Program-made: the position numbers and the translations under genes | The notes under the pieces: generated by a model | Told to the model about the DNA's origin: nothing | Databases searched by the model: none | The model's input: only the letters and a program-made list of their open reading frames with translations | In this document: positions 7,360 through 15,136 of the stretch, in pieces | How positions within the stretch are numbered: position 1 is the stretch's first letter | How the letters are laid out: each line of letters begins with the position of its first letter | Origin: JAZRUF01 sp045652405 | GTDB taxonomy: Bacteria > Bacillota > Clostridia > Oscillospirales > JAAYXM01 | Length of the DNA stretch: 26,641 bases | NCBI GenBank assembly: GCA_045652405.1 | Contig: JAZRUF010000016.1 | Location: 1 to 26,641, forward strand | Reading direction: 5' to 3'

Positions 7360-8031
7360 ATGGCAGAAGGACATCGTGAGAGATTGAGACAACGTTTTAT
7401 CAACGAAGAGATAGATTCCATACCTGAATATATAGTTTTGGAGATGATGCTGCAAGGGGTTATTGCAAGAAAGGATACATGCGATATGGCGCGAAAGTTG
7501 CTCCAGGAATTCGGATGTCTTGCAAATGTAATTGATGCGCCGCTTGAGGAAATAATGAGAGTTCCGGGAATAGGCGAAGCTGCGGCATATCATCTTAAGC
7601 TGTTGCCGAAATATTATCGGAAGTATGCTATGTCCAAGAAAATGAAAAACATACCGTTTGACAGTATTGAGTCGATAGGATATTTTTTCGTGGACAGGTC
7701 AATCGGATACACTGAAGAGACCGTGTTTCTCGCCTGTTTGGATGCGAAAATGCGTCTTATCGAGTGTGAGGAAATTGCAAGCGGGAGTACGAATGCGGCG
7801 AGGGTGAGCGTCAGGGAAATACTCAGGGTTGCGCTTAAGTATAACGCAAGCCGTGTGGTTTTGGCGCACACGCATCCCAACGGAGATATTCTTCCGAGCA
7901 TTGAGGATATTGAAAGTACGGATATTATAAACACGGTATTGAGTGCATCGGATATTAAGCTTGAGGACCATATAATAGTTGCAGGTGATGACTATGTGTC
8001 AATAATGCGAAACAGAGACAGGATTCGGTGA
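7360..8031 (+). CDS. radC: RadC family protein (JAB/MPN domain)
   Basis: A RadC-family protein of 223 residues, the usual length. The family was historically linked to DNA repair, but its biochemical activity is unsettled. The N-terminus carries a helix-hairpin-helix motif (VPGIGEAAA, about 68-76) that suggests DNA contact. The C-terminal JAB domain has the complete metal-binding signature HTHPNGDILPSIED: His170, His172, Ser180 and Asp183 in the HxH-x7-S-x2-D arrangement. The ATG at 7360 has AAGGAAG 9 bases before it and begins with MAEGHRERLRQRF, as in relatives. An upstream in-frame ATG at 7282 overlaps the promoter and is rejected. It is the first gene of the operon and lies 6 bases before uvrB. 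Confidence 0.92.
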   Translation: MAEGHRERLRQRFINEEIDSIPEYIVLEMMLQGVIARKDTCDMARKLLQEFGCLANVIDAPLEEIMRVPGIGEAAAYHLKLLPKYYRKYAMSKKMKNIPFDSIESIGYFFVDRSIGYTEETVFLACLDAKMRLIECEEIASGSTNAARVSVREILRVALKYNASRVVLAHTHPNGDILPSIEDIESTDIINTVLSASDIKLEDHIIVAGDDYVSIMRNRDRIR

Positions 8032-8037
8032 GAAAAA

Positions 8038-9996
8038 ATGGGCGAATTTAAAATAGTATCTGATTATAAGCCTACCGGGGACCAGCCCAAAGCGATTGAG
8101 GCTCTGGCACGTGGAATAGAGCTTGGGCTTGAAGAACAGACGCTTCTGGGTGTTACCGGCTCGGGAAAAACTTTTACAATAGCAAATTTGATTGAGAAAG
8201 TGCAACGTCCGACGTTGGTGCTTGCGCATAACAAGACGCTTGCGGCACAGTTGTGCTCGGAATTTCGCGAGTTTTTTCCGGATAATGCTGTGGAATATTT
8301 TGTTTCATACTTTGATTATTATCAGCCTGAAGCATACATTCCGCACACGGATACGTATATAGAAAAAGATTCGTCTACAAACGAGGAGATTGACCGTCTG
8401 CGACACAGTGCGACTTCTGCACTGGCGGAGAGGCGGGACGTGATTATCGTTGCCAGCGTTTCATGTATTTACGGATTGGGTGACCCGATTGATTACCACG
8501 ATATGGTTATTTCACTGCGCCCCGGCATGGTGCGTGAGCGAGATTGGATTGTACGAAAACTCGTGGAGATACGTTATGAAAGAAACGATGTGGCTTTTGA
8601 AAGAAACAAGTTTCGCGTGCGCGGAGATACTATAGAGATTTTCCCGGTTTATGCAAAGGACAAAGCCATACGCGTGGAGCTTTTTGGCGATGAAGTGGAT
8701 AGGATAAGCGAGATAAACACGGTGACGGGTGAGCCGGTGCGCGAGCTCGGGCATGTGGCAATATATCCTGCATCGCATTATGTATCAACACCTGAAAAGA
8801 TGGCGCGCGCAATAGATGAGATTTTAAAAGAGATGGAAGCGCGTGTAAAGGAGTTTGAAGAGGACGGTAAGCTTATTGAGGCTCAGCGTTTGAGGCAGAG
8901 GACTCTTTACGATGTGGAGATGATACAGGAGGTCGGCTATTGCAGCGGAATTGAGAATTATTCGAGGATAATAAGCGGACGTGAGCCGGGAAGTCCGCCA
9001 TACACGCTTATGGACTATTTCCCGAAGGATTTTCTGCTTGTAGTTGATGAGTCGCATGTCACGCTCCCTCAGGTGCGCGGAATGTATGCGGGTGACAGGT
9101 CGAGAAAGGATACGCTTGTTGATTTCGGATTCCGATTGCCGAGTGCGTATGATAACCGCCCGCTTAATTTTAAAGAATTTGAGGAGCATGTTAATCAGGC
9201 GGTATATGTATCCGCTACTCCGGGAGAGTACGAGAGGGAACGCAGTGCTCAGATAGTTGAGCAGGTTATACGGCCAACCGGATTGCTTGACCCGGAAATA
9301 CAGGTGCGCCCGGTAGAGGGGCAGATTGATGATTTAATTGGCGAGATAAATGCATGTATCAGCAAAAAAGAGCGCGTGCTGTGCACAACGCTTACTAAGA
9401 AAATGGCGGAGGATTTGACCGGATACCTTGAAGGTGTTGGGATAAAGGTCAAATATTTGCATCATGATGTGGAAACTATTGAACGTATGGAAATAATACG
9501 TGATTTGAGACTTGGAACGTTTGATGTGCTTGTGGGTATAAATCTTTTGCGCGAGGGTTTGGATATACCTGAGGTATCGCTTGTTGCGATACTTGATGCG
9601 GACAAAGAGGGATTTTTGAGAAGTGAAACGTCGCTTATTCAGACAATCGGACGTGCGGCGAGAAATGACCACGGAAAGGTAATAATGTATGCCGACAAGG
9701 TTACGGATTCGATGAGGCGTGCCATTGATGAAACCGAGCGCCGACGGAATATCCAGATGGAGTATAACCGCGAGCACGGCATTGTGCCGAAAACTATAAT
9801 TAAAAACGTGCATGAGCTTATAGAAATATCAAAGGATGCGTCTAAGTCATCCGAGGATACAAGCCAAAAGCTAAGCAAAAAGGAAAAAGAGGAGCTTATA
9901 CGAAGGCTTGAGAAGGATATGCGTGAAGCATCGCGTATGCTTGAATTTGAATACGCAGCTATTCTGCGTGATAAGATAATAAAACTGCGCGGATAG
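8038..9996 (+). CDS. uvrB: UvrABC excinuclease subunit B
   Basis: Damage-verifying helicase-like subunit of nucleotide excision repair. It is loaded by UvrA, inserts a beta-hairpin into the damaged duplex and recruits UvrC. The 652-residue protein is full length. It shows Walker A GVTGSGKT (38-45), the beta-hairpin region YFDYYQPEAYIPHTDTYIEK (91-110), the Walker B/DEAD-like box VVDESH (335-340), helicase motifs V-VI with LREGLDIPEV and QTIGRAARN, and a C-terminal UvrC-binding UVR motif after about residue 613 (RLEKDMREASRMLEFEYAA). The start follows the radC stop by 6 bases, with GGTGAG overlapping the radC stop as a likely ribosome-binding site, so the two genes are translationally close. 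Confidence 0.98.
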   Translation: MGEFKIVSDYKPTGDQPKAIEALARGIELGLEEQTLLGVTGSGKTFTIANLIEKVQRPTLVLAHNKTLAAQLCSEFREFFPDNAVEYFVSYFDYYQPEAYIPHTDTYIEKDSSTNEEIDRLRHSATSALAERRDVIIVASVSCIYGLGDPIDYHDMVISLRPGMVRERDWIVRKLVEIRYERNDVAFERNKFRVRGDTIEIFPVYAKDKAIRVELFGDEVDRISEINTVTGEPVRELGHVAIYPASHYVSTPEKMARAIDEILKEMEARVKEFEEDGKLIEAQRLRQRTLYDVEMIQEVGYCSGIENYSRIISGREPGSPPYTLMDYFPKDFLLVVDESHVTLPQVRGMYAGDRSRKDTLVDFGFRLPSAYDNRPLNFKEFEEHVNQAVYVSATPGEYERERSAQIVEQVIRPTGLLDPEIQVRPVEGQIDDLIGEINACISKKERVLCTTLTKKMAEDLTGYLEGVGIKVKYLHHDVETIERMEIIRDLRLGTFDVLVGINLLREGLDIPEVSLVAILDADKEGFLRSETSLIQTIGRAARNDHGKVIMYADKVTDSMRRAIDETERRRNIQMEYNREHGIVPKTIIKNVHELIEISKDASKSSEDTSQKLSKKEKEELIRRLEKDMREASRMLEFEYAAILRDKIIKLRG

Positions 9997-10023
9997 AAGC
10001 TTTAATTAAGGGAAGATGAAAGT

Positions 10024-12849
10024 ATGCAGCATAATTTGTATGTAAAGGGAGCGCGTGAGCACAACTTAAAAAATATAGATGTTGAAATCCCGCGCGATAA
10101 GCTGGTCGTAATAACCGGACTTTCGGGATCGGGAAAATCATCTCTTGCATTTGATACCATTTATGCGGAGGGACAGCGAAGATACATGGAATCGCTGTCC
10201 TCATATGCGAGAATGTTTATGGGGCAGATGGAAAAACCGGATGTCGATTATATTGACGGTCTGTCACCGGCTATATCAATTGACCAGAAAACCACATCTA
10301 AAAACCCACGCTCTACGGTGGGAACGGTGACTGAAATATACGATTATTTACGTCTGCTGTGGGCGCGTATAGGAATTCCGCACTGTCCCAAATGCGGCAA
10401 GGTTATACGCCAGCAAACCGTTGACCAGATAGTTGACCATCTGATGGCGCTTGAGGATGGGACGAAGATTCAAATACTATCTCCGTTGGTAAGGGGAAGA
10501 AAAGGCGAGCATGCAAAGGTTTTTGCAGATGCTAAAAAATCCGGATATGTGCGTGTGCGCGTGGATGGGAATATATATGACCTTTCTGAAAATATACCGA
10601 TGGAGAAGAATGTAAAACACAATATTGAAGTTGTGGTTGACCGTATTGTTATAAAAGAGGAAATCAGGGGCAGACTTGCCGATTCTGTGGAAACCGCAGC
10701 TGCGCACAGCGGCGGTCTTGTTGCGGTTGACGTTATCGGTGGCGAAGAGATGATGTTTTCACAAAACTATGCCTGCGATGACTGCGGGATAAGCATAGAA
10801 GAGCTTACGCCGCGTATGTTTTCATTCAATAATCCGTTTGGCGCATGCCCAGACTGCACGGGACTGGGAACATGGCTTAAGGTTAATCCTGAGTGCATTA
10901 TGCCTAACCTTAAATTGTCGATAGCGCAGGGTGGAATAAACGCATCAGGATGGGGCGGAACCGATGAAGGAAGCATAGCGCATATGTTCTACACAGCGCT
11001 TGCGAAAAAATACGAGTTTACGTTAAATACACCACTTGGTGAGCTTTCAAAAGAGGCTATGGATGCACTTCTTTACGGAACTAAGGGCGAAAGACTTGAG
11101 CTTAAGTACAACAAGGCTTACGGTAAAGGAACATATCAGCAGGCGTTTGAAGGAATAATCCCGAACTTAGAGCGCAGGTATCAGGAGAGCAACAGTGAGG
11201 CTTCGCGTGCGGACATAGAGCAGGTAATGAGCAATATTAAGTGCCCTACATGCGGTGGACGCAGGCTTAAAAAAGAAGCGCTTGCGGTAACCGTGGGTGG
11301 GATAAATATTGCCGAATTCACGAGGATGTCCGTAAATCAGGCTCTTGAGTTTGTAAATAAGCTAAAAGAAGAACTTTCAGAGCGCGAAATGAAGATTGCC
11401 GAGCGAATTTTAAAAGAGATAATTGCAAGGCTTGGGTTTCTTTCAAGTGTGGGATTGGAATATTTGACGCTTGAAAGAAGTGCGGCCACGCTCTCCGGCG
11501 GTGAAAGCCAACGCATACGCTTGGCAACTCAGATAGGCTCCGCGCTTATGGGGGTTTTGTATATACTTGATGAGCCGTCAATCGGTTTACATCAGCGAGA
11601 CAACGATAAATTGCTCAATACGCTAAAAAAACTGCGTGATATGGGAAACACATTGCTTGTAGTAGAACATGATGAAGATACTATGTATGCGGCGGACTAT
11701 ATTGTTGATGTAGGTCCGGGTGCGGGTGTGCACGGCGGTGAAATAGTGTGCACCGGAAGCGTTGAAGATATTAAAAAATGCGAGAAATCCGTGACCGGTC
11801 AGTATCTTTCCGGAAAGAAGAGTATACCGGTGCCGAGCCAAAGGCGCAAAGGGAACGGCAACTCATTGAAGATTATCGGCGCGGCAGAGAATAATCTGCG
11901 TAATATAGATGTTGAGATACCCTTGGGTACGTTTACATGCGTTACCGGAGTGTCCGGTTCGGGTAAATCCTCGCTTGTAAATGAGATTCTATACAAGCAT
12001 CTGGCATCACAGCTTAACCGTTCAAAGGACCACGCGGGCGAATTTAAGGATATGCAGGGGTTGGAATATCTGGACAAGGTAATAGCTATTGACCAGGCAC
12101 CGATAGGAAGAACACCAAGGTCAAACCCGGCTACCTATACCGGCGTGTTCAACGATATTAGAACTTTATTTGCATCAACTGCGGATGCAAAAATGCGTGG
12201 GTACAGCAACAGCCGTTTTTCATTTAACGTAAAGGGCGGCAGATGCGAAGCTTGCTCAGGCGACGGATTGGTTAAAATAGAGATGCATTTCTTGCCGGAT
12301 ATTTACGTCAATTGCGACGTGTGCGGCGGTAAGAGATATAACCGCGAAACGTTGGAAGTAAACTACAAGGGCAAGAATATTTACGATGTTCTTGAGATGA
12401 CTTGTGAAGAGGCTGAGGAGTTTTTTGCAAATGTTCCCAAAATTGCGCGTAAGATAAGAACTCTAAATGAGGTCGGGTTGGGATATGTTAAGTTAGGGCA
12501 GTCGTCTACAATGCTTTCCGGCGGTGAAGCGCAGCGCGTAAAGCTTGCGACGGAGCTTTCACGTCAGAGCACAGGTAAGACAATTTATATTCTTGACGAG
12601 CCGACCACCGGACTGCATGTGGCTGATGTACACAGGCTTGTTGAGATGCTCAACCGCCTTGTCGATGCGGGGAATACCGTTGTAGTCATCGAGCATAATC
12701 TGGACGTTATCAAGAATGCAGATTATATAATTGATTTAGGTCCGGAAGGCGGAGACGGAGGCGGTCAGGTAGTATGCACGGGAACCCCGGAGCAGGTTGC
12801 AGAGAATAAGAAATCGTATACAGGCAAATACTTAAAGAAGCTGCTTTAA
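10024..12849 (+). CDS. uvrA: UvrABC excinuclease subunit A
   Basis: ATPase that scans DNA for bulky damage and loads UvrB. The 941 residues are the standard length. There are two ABC modules: Walker A GLSGSGKS (32-39) and GVSGSGKS (642-649), each with its signature (LSGGESQRIRLA and LSGGEAQRVKLA). Zinc-binding cysteine pairs are CPKC (121/124), CDDC and CPDC in the first module, and the DNA-binding module's C741/C744 with C764/C767. Nothing essential is missing. It lies 27 bases after uvrB with AAGGGAAG as ribosome-binding site and is the last gene of the SOS-type operon. No strong hairpin follows it; the AT-rich gap leads to the rubredoxin promoter. Confidence 0.98.
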   Translation: MQHNLYVKGAREHNLKNIDVEIPRDKLVVITGLSGSGKSSLAFDTIYAEGQRRYMESLSSYARMFMGQMEKPDVDYIDGLSPAISIDQKTTSKNPRSTVGTVTEIYDYLRLLWARIGIPHCPKCGKVIRQQTVDQIVDHLMALEDGTKIQILSPLVRGRKGEHAKVFADAKKSGYVRVRVDGNIYDLSENIPMEKNVKHNIEVVVDRIVIKEEIRGRLADSVETAAAHSGGLVAVDVIGGEEMMFSQNYACDDCGISIEELTPRMFSFNNPFGACPDCTGLGTWLKVNPECIMPNLKLSIAQGGINASGWGGTDEGSIAHMFYTALAKKYEFTLNTPLGELSKEAMDALLYGTKGERLELKYNKAYGKGTYQQAFEGIIPNLERRYQESNSEASRADIEQVMSNIKCPTCGGRRLKKEALAVTVGGINIAEFTRMSVNQALEFVNKLKEELSEREMKIAERILKEIIARLGFLSSVGLEYLTLERSAATLSGGESQRIRLATQIGSALMGVLYILDEPSIGLHQRDNDKLLNTLKKLRDMGNTLLVVEHDEDTMYAADYIVDVGPGAGVHGGEIVCTGSVEDIKKCEKSVTGQYLSGKKSIPVPSQRRKGNGNSLKIIGAAENNLRNIDVEIPLGTFTCVTGVSGSGKSSLVNEILYKHLASQLNRSKDHAGEFKDMQGLEYLDKVIAIDQAPIGRTPRSNPATYTGVFNDIRTLFASTADAKMRGYSNSRFSFNVKGGRCEACSGDGLVKIEMHFLPDIYVNCDVCGGKRYNRETLEVNYKGKNIYDVLEMTCEEAEEFFANVPKIARKIRTLNEVGLGYVKLGQSSTMLSGGEAQRVKLATELSRQSTGKTIYILDEPTTGLHVADVHRLVEMLNRLVDAGNTVVVIEHNLDVIKNADYIIDLGPEGGDGGGQVVCTGTPEQVAENKKSYTGKYLKKLL

Positions 12850-12878
12850 AAATAAATAAAAAATTTTTTAATTTCCTC

Positions 12879-12906
12879 TGTTCAAAAGTGGAAAAATATG
12901 TATAAT
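12879..12906 (+). promoter_or_regulatory. Probable promoter of the rubredoxin gene
   Basis: A perfect TATAAT (12901-12906) lies 49 bases before the rubredoxin ATG. The -35 at 12879-12884 (TGTTCA, spacer 16) is weak. Readthrough from uvrA is also possible, since no clear terminator separates them. Confidence 0.45.
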
Positions 12907-12955
12907 ATATATTGACGCAGATATTCTGCAAAAATTATTGTGAGGTGCTTAGTTT

Positions 12956-13114
12956 ATGAAGAGATTTGTATGTATGATTTGCGGCTATGTATACGATGAA
13001 GCGGAAGGCTGCCCGGAAGCTGATATTGCGCCCGGAACCGAGTGGGATGACGTTCCTGAGGATTTTGTATGCCCGCTTTGCGGAGTAGGAAAAGAGGACT
13101 TTGACGAAGAATAA
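12956..13114 (+). CDS. Rubredoxin
   Basis: A 52-residue one-iron electron carrier, starting MKRFVCMICGYVYDEAEG. The iron ligands are four cysteines in two knuckles, CMICG (Cys6, Cys9) and CPLCG (Cys39, Cys42), with the conserved aromatic core residues Tyr11, Tyr13 and Trp30. Length and composition (strongly acidic) are typical. In anaerobes rubredoxin passes electrons to rubrerythrin, superoxide reductase or flavoproteins for oxygen and peroxide detoxification; no partner gene is adjacent. A GAGGTG Shine-Dalgarno sits about 9 bases upstream. The gene is followed by its own hairpin. Confidence 0.96.
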   Translation: MKRFVCMICGYVYDEAEGCPEADIAPGTEWDDVPEDFVCPLCGVGKEDFDEE

Positions 13115-13147
13115 AAGTCACAAGTATCAAAAATAGATGAGTAATTG

Positions 13148-13183
13148 AAAGAGTCCTGTGTTATAGGCAGGACTCTTTAATTT
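13148..13183 (+). terminator. Terminator of the rubredoxin gene
   Basis: An 11-bp stem, aaagagtcctg (13148-13158) with caggactcttt (13168-13178), has a 9-base loop and is followed by aattt. Confidence 0.75.
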
Positions 13184-13227
13184 AACAAAACAGTGCGGTC
13201 TTCAAATGCAGACCGCACTGTTTTGTT
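13184..13227 (-). terminator. Terminator of the radical SAM gene
   Basis: A perfect 18-bp stem, 13184-13201 with 13210-13227 (core acagtgcggtct/agaccgcactgt), has an 8-base loop 10 bases beyond the radical SAM stop on the minus strand. A T-rich run follows in that direction. It could also stop plus-strand readthrough. Confidence 0.85.
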
Positions 13228-13237
13228 ATTTATAAGG

Positions 13238-14929
13238 TTAATAGTTGATGGGAACTCTTTTTGCGGGGATAAGTCCGGTTACAGGTGAACGAGCCGCCGG
13301 GTCGAATACGAAAACCCCATCTTCTATTGGTATAAAGCGCACGGCTTTGTAGAACGCTTTTGCAGAAATATCACCGTATAGCGGGAATATTTCGGAGATA
13401 TTTATACTGCGAAGGTAGTCAAAGCATAAATCGCGGAATGTATCATTTGTGCTCAGGTCAATGGGTTTGGGGGGACGACCGGAAAAAACGGATGAGTAAT
13501 AGTCAAAACGCAGGAGCGAAATCAGTTTTTTGACATCCGGACCATTTAGTGAGCCGGCGAAGTTTAAAAATAGCTCATATAGTGATGAAGCGGAGAGGCG
13601 GGCGTAGCGCAACCCTTGCTTTGATACATATTCAGCCAAGGCTGTGAATAAAGCAAAAGGAGAGTCAAAAAAGTTAAGGGTATATTCGATTGTTCGATTG
13701 AATCTGCCGCTGTTGGAGAATTTTTCAAATACATCCTCAAACTCATGCAGCAGGAAAATTTCATTGGCACTCAGCTCTCCGGTACGAAGGACAGAATAAG
13801 GCGCGGTTGAGGAAAAGGTACATCCGGTCAAATCTCCATTCTTTTTTAGAGAAGAACCGTGCAGGAGCTTTAAGAAGCCGAGTTGCAGTTCATGCGGATG
13901 AAGAGAAAAAATGTCATTAAAGCTCTGCTTAATTGATGCTATGTCCTCGCCGGGAAGACCGAAAATCAGGTCCGCATGCACACATATGTTTTCAAAAGAT
14001 AGGATTGTGCGCAAATTCGATTTGAGTTTTACAAGGTCGGTTTTTCGGACAGCACGGTTAAGCACGCTGCGGTTGGTTGACTGCACACCGACCTCAAGCC
14101 TGAGTTTTCCTGCGGGTGCGCGTGAGAGTAAATTGAGCATTTCGTCAGTAAACAGGTCAGCGCCCACCTCTAAATGAAAGCAGGTATCTCCGGTCTCTTC
14201 AAGTATAAACTTTAAAAGCTCTGTTGAACGCGCGGGATTTGCGTTGAAGGTGCGGTCAACCATTTTTACTGTTTTCACATCCGCATTTGAGAGAAGCTTT
14301 AGCTCTTGTTTTACGCGTTCGATGGGGAAATATCGCACACCTGAGGTTGCTGAGGACAGGCAGTATGCACATTTAAATGGGCACCCGCGAGAACTTTCGT
14401 AATATGCAAGCCTGCCTTTTAAAGTGGATAGCATTTCGTCTGTATACGGACTTTTGACGGATGAAAGGTCTGGTATGTACTGGTAGGAATCATTTCCAAA
14501 AATTCCTTCATGGGTATGGTATACCAAGCCTTTTATACCTTCGGGAGAGTCAAAGTTTCTAATAACGTTTGGCAAAAGTTCCTCGCCTTCTCCACAAAGA
14601 ACCGCATCAGCCCACTTGTGTTCCTTTAAAAAATCAAATGCGCGGAAAGAGACTTCCGGACCGCCGAGAAGAATGCGAAGGTTAGGGAGTATGAGCTTTA
14701 TATCACGGCAAATATCCGAGATGTACCGGATATTCCATATGTAGCAAGGGACACAGAGAATTTGCGGATGTGTGTCCATAACTTCGTGCAACACTTGCTC
14801 GGCGGGTTCATTTATGCTGGTTTCAAGGATGGTTACATCATGGTCTGTTCCGAGCGCGGCTTTCAGGTACCAAGGTGCAAGTGTACTATGGATGAATTTT
14901 GAAGATACAGATAAAATCGTAATTTGCAT
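13238..14929 (-). CDS. B12-binding-type radical SAM protein (DUF4080-like C-terminus)
   Basis: A predicted radical SAM enzyme of 563 residues. The N-terminal ~125 residues look like a cobalamin-binding Rossmann domain (ITILSVSS, LRILLGGPEVS, CGEGEELLP), but the DxHxxG lower-ligand motif is not seen. The radical SAM domain has the cluster motif CPFKCAYC (Cys183, Cys187, Cys190) and continues through VKMVDRTFNANP, LEVGVQSTN and HADLIFGLPGE. The C-terminal ~170 residues fit the DUF4080 region of Firmicute relatives. No family member I can recall has a defined substrate, and none is claimed here. It is monocistronic, with no tRNA-modification or peptide-substrate gene next to it. The Shine-Dalgarno is weak (ATGAGA). 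It would depend on SAM made by metK. Confidence 0.88.
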   Translation of the reverse strand: MQITILSVSSKFIHSTLAPWYLKAALGTDHDVTILETSINEPAEQVLHEVMDTHPQILCVPCYIWNIRYISDICRDIKLILPNLRILLGGPEVSFRAFDFLKEHKWADAVLCGEGEELLPNVIRNFDSPEGIKGLVYHTHEGIFGNDSYQYIPDLSSVKSPYTDEMLSTLKGRLAYYESSRGCPFKCAYCLSSATSGVRYFPIERVKQELKLLSNADVKTVKMVDRTFNANPARSTELLKFILEETGDTCFHLEVGADLFTDEMLNLLSRAPAGKLRLEVGVQSTNRSVLNRAVRKTDLVKLKSNLRTILSFENICVHADLIFGLPGEDIASIKQSFNDIFSLHPHELQLGFLKLLHGSSLKKNGDLTGCTFSSTAPYSVLRTGELSANEIFLLHEFEDVFEKFSNSGRFNRTIEYTLNFFDSPFALFTALAEYVSKQGLRYARLSASSLYELFLNFAGSLNGPDVKKLISLLRFDYYSSVFSGRPPKPIDLSTNDTFRDLCFDYLRSINISEIFPLYGDISAKAFYKAVRFIPIEDGVFVFDPAARSPVTGLIPAKRVPINY

Positions 14930-14960
14930 AATATAATCTCATTTCTCAAAGGTTTCTTAC

Positions 14961-14989
14961 AGTATAACACAAAATGCTTGAGTAGTCAT
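14961..14989 (-). promoter_or_regulatory. Promoter of the radical SAM gene
   Basis: On the minus strand ATGACT (14984-14989; 4 of 6 to TTGACA), a 17-base spacer and TATACT (14961-14966) with an extended TG. The same TGTTATACT occurs before the glycosidase gene. The expected leader is about 25 bases. Confidence 0.55.
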
Positions 14990-15043
14990 CTGCGGAAGAG
15001 TGCACAAAAAAATAAAAAATATATAGAAATTTGTAGTATATGA

Positions 15044-15072
15044 TTGACTTTTACACGACTATAAAATATTAT
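15044..15072 (+). promoter_or_regulatory. Promoter of the SLH surface protein gene
   Basis: TTGACT (15044-15049), a 17-base spacer and TATTAT (15067-15072): a near-consensus sigma-A promoter. It gives a leader of nearly 60 bases containing a small inverted repeat, atctg-ttta-cagat (15091-15104). Strong promoters with leaders are common for surface-layer genes. Confidence 0.7.
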
Positions 15073-15136
15073 TATATTATCAGTAAATATATCTGTTTAC
15101 AGATGTAAGAAAAAAGCGGAGTAGGAGAGTTTTGTT

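Noticed and set aside
9334..9813. Antisense open frame of 159 codons inside uvrB.
   Set aside because: It is fully inside a conserved gene, resembles no family, and is explained by codon bias of the coding strand.
15091..15104. Inverted repeat atctg-ttta-cagat as a regulatory RNA in the SLH gene leader.
   Set aside because: A 5-bp AT-rich stem alone is too weak and too common by chance to call.
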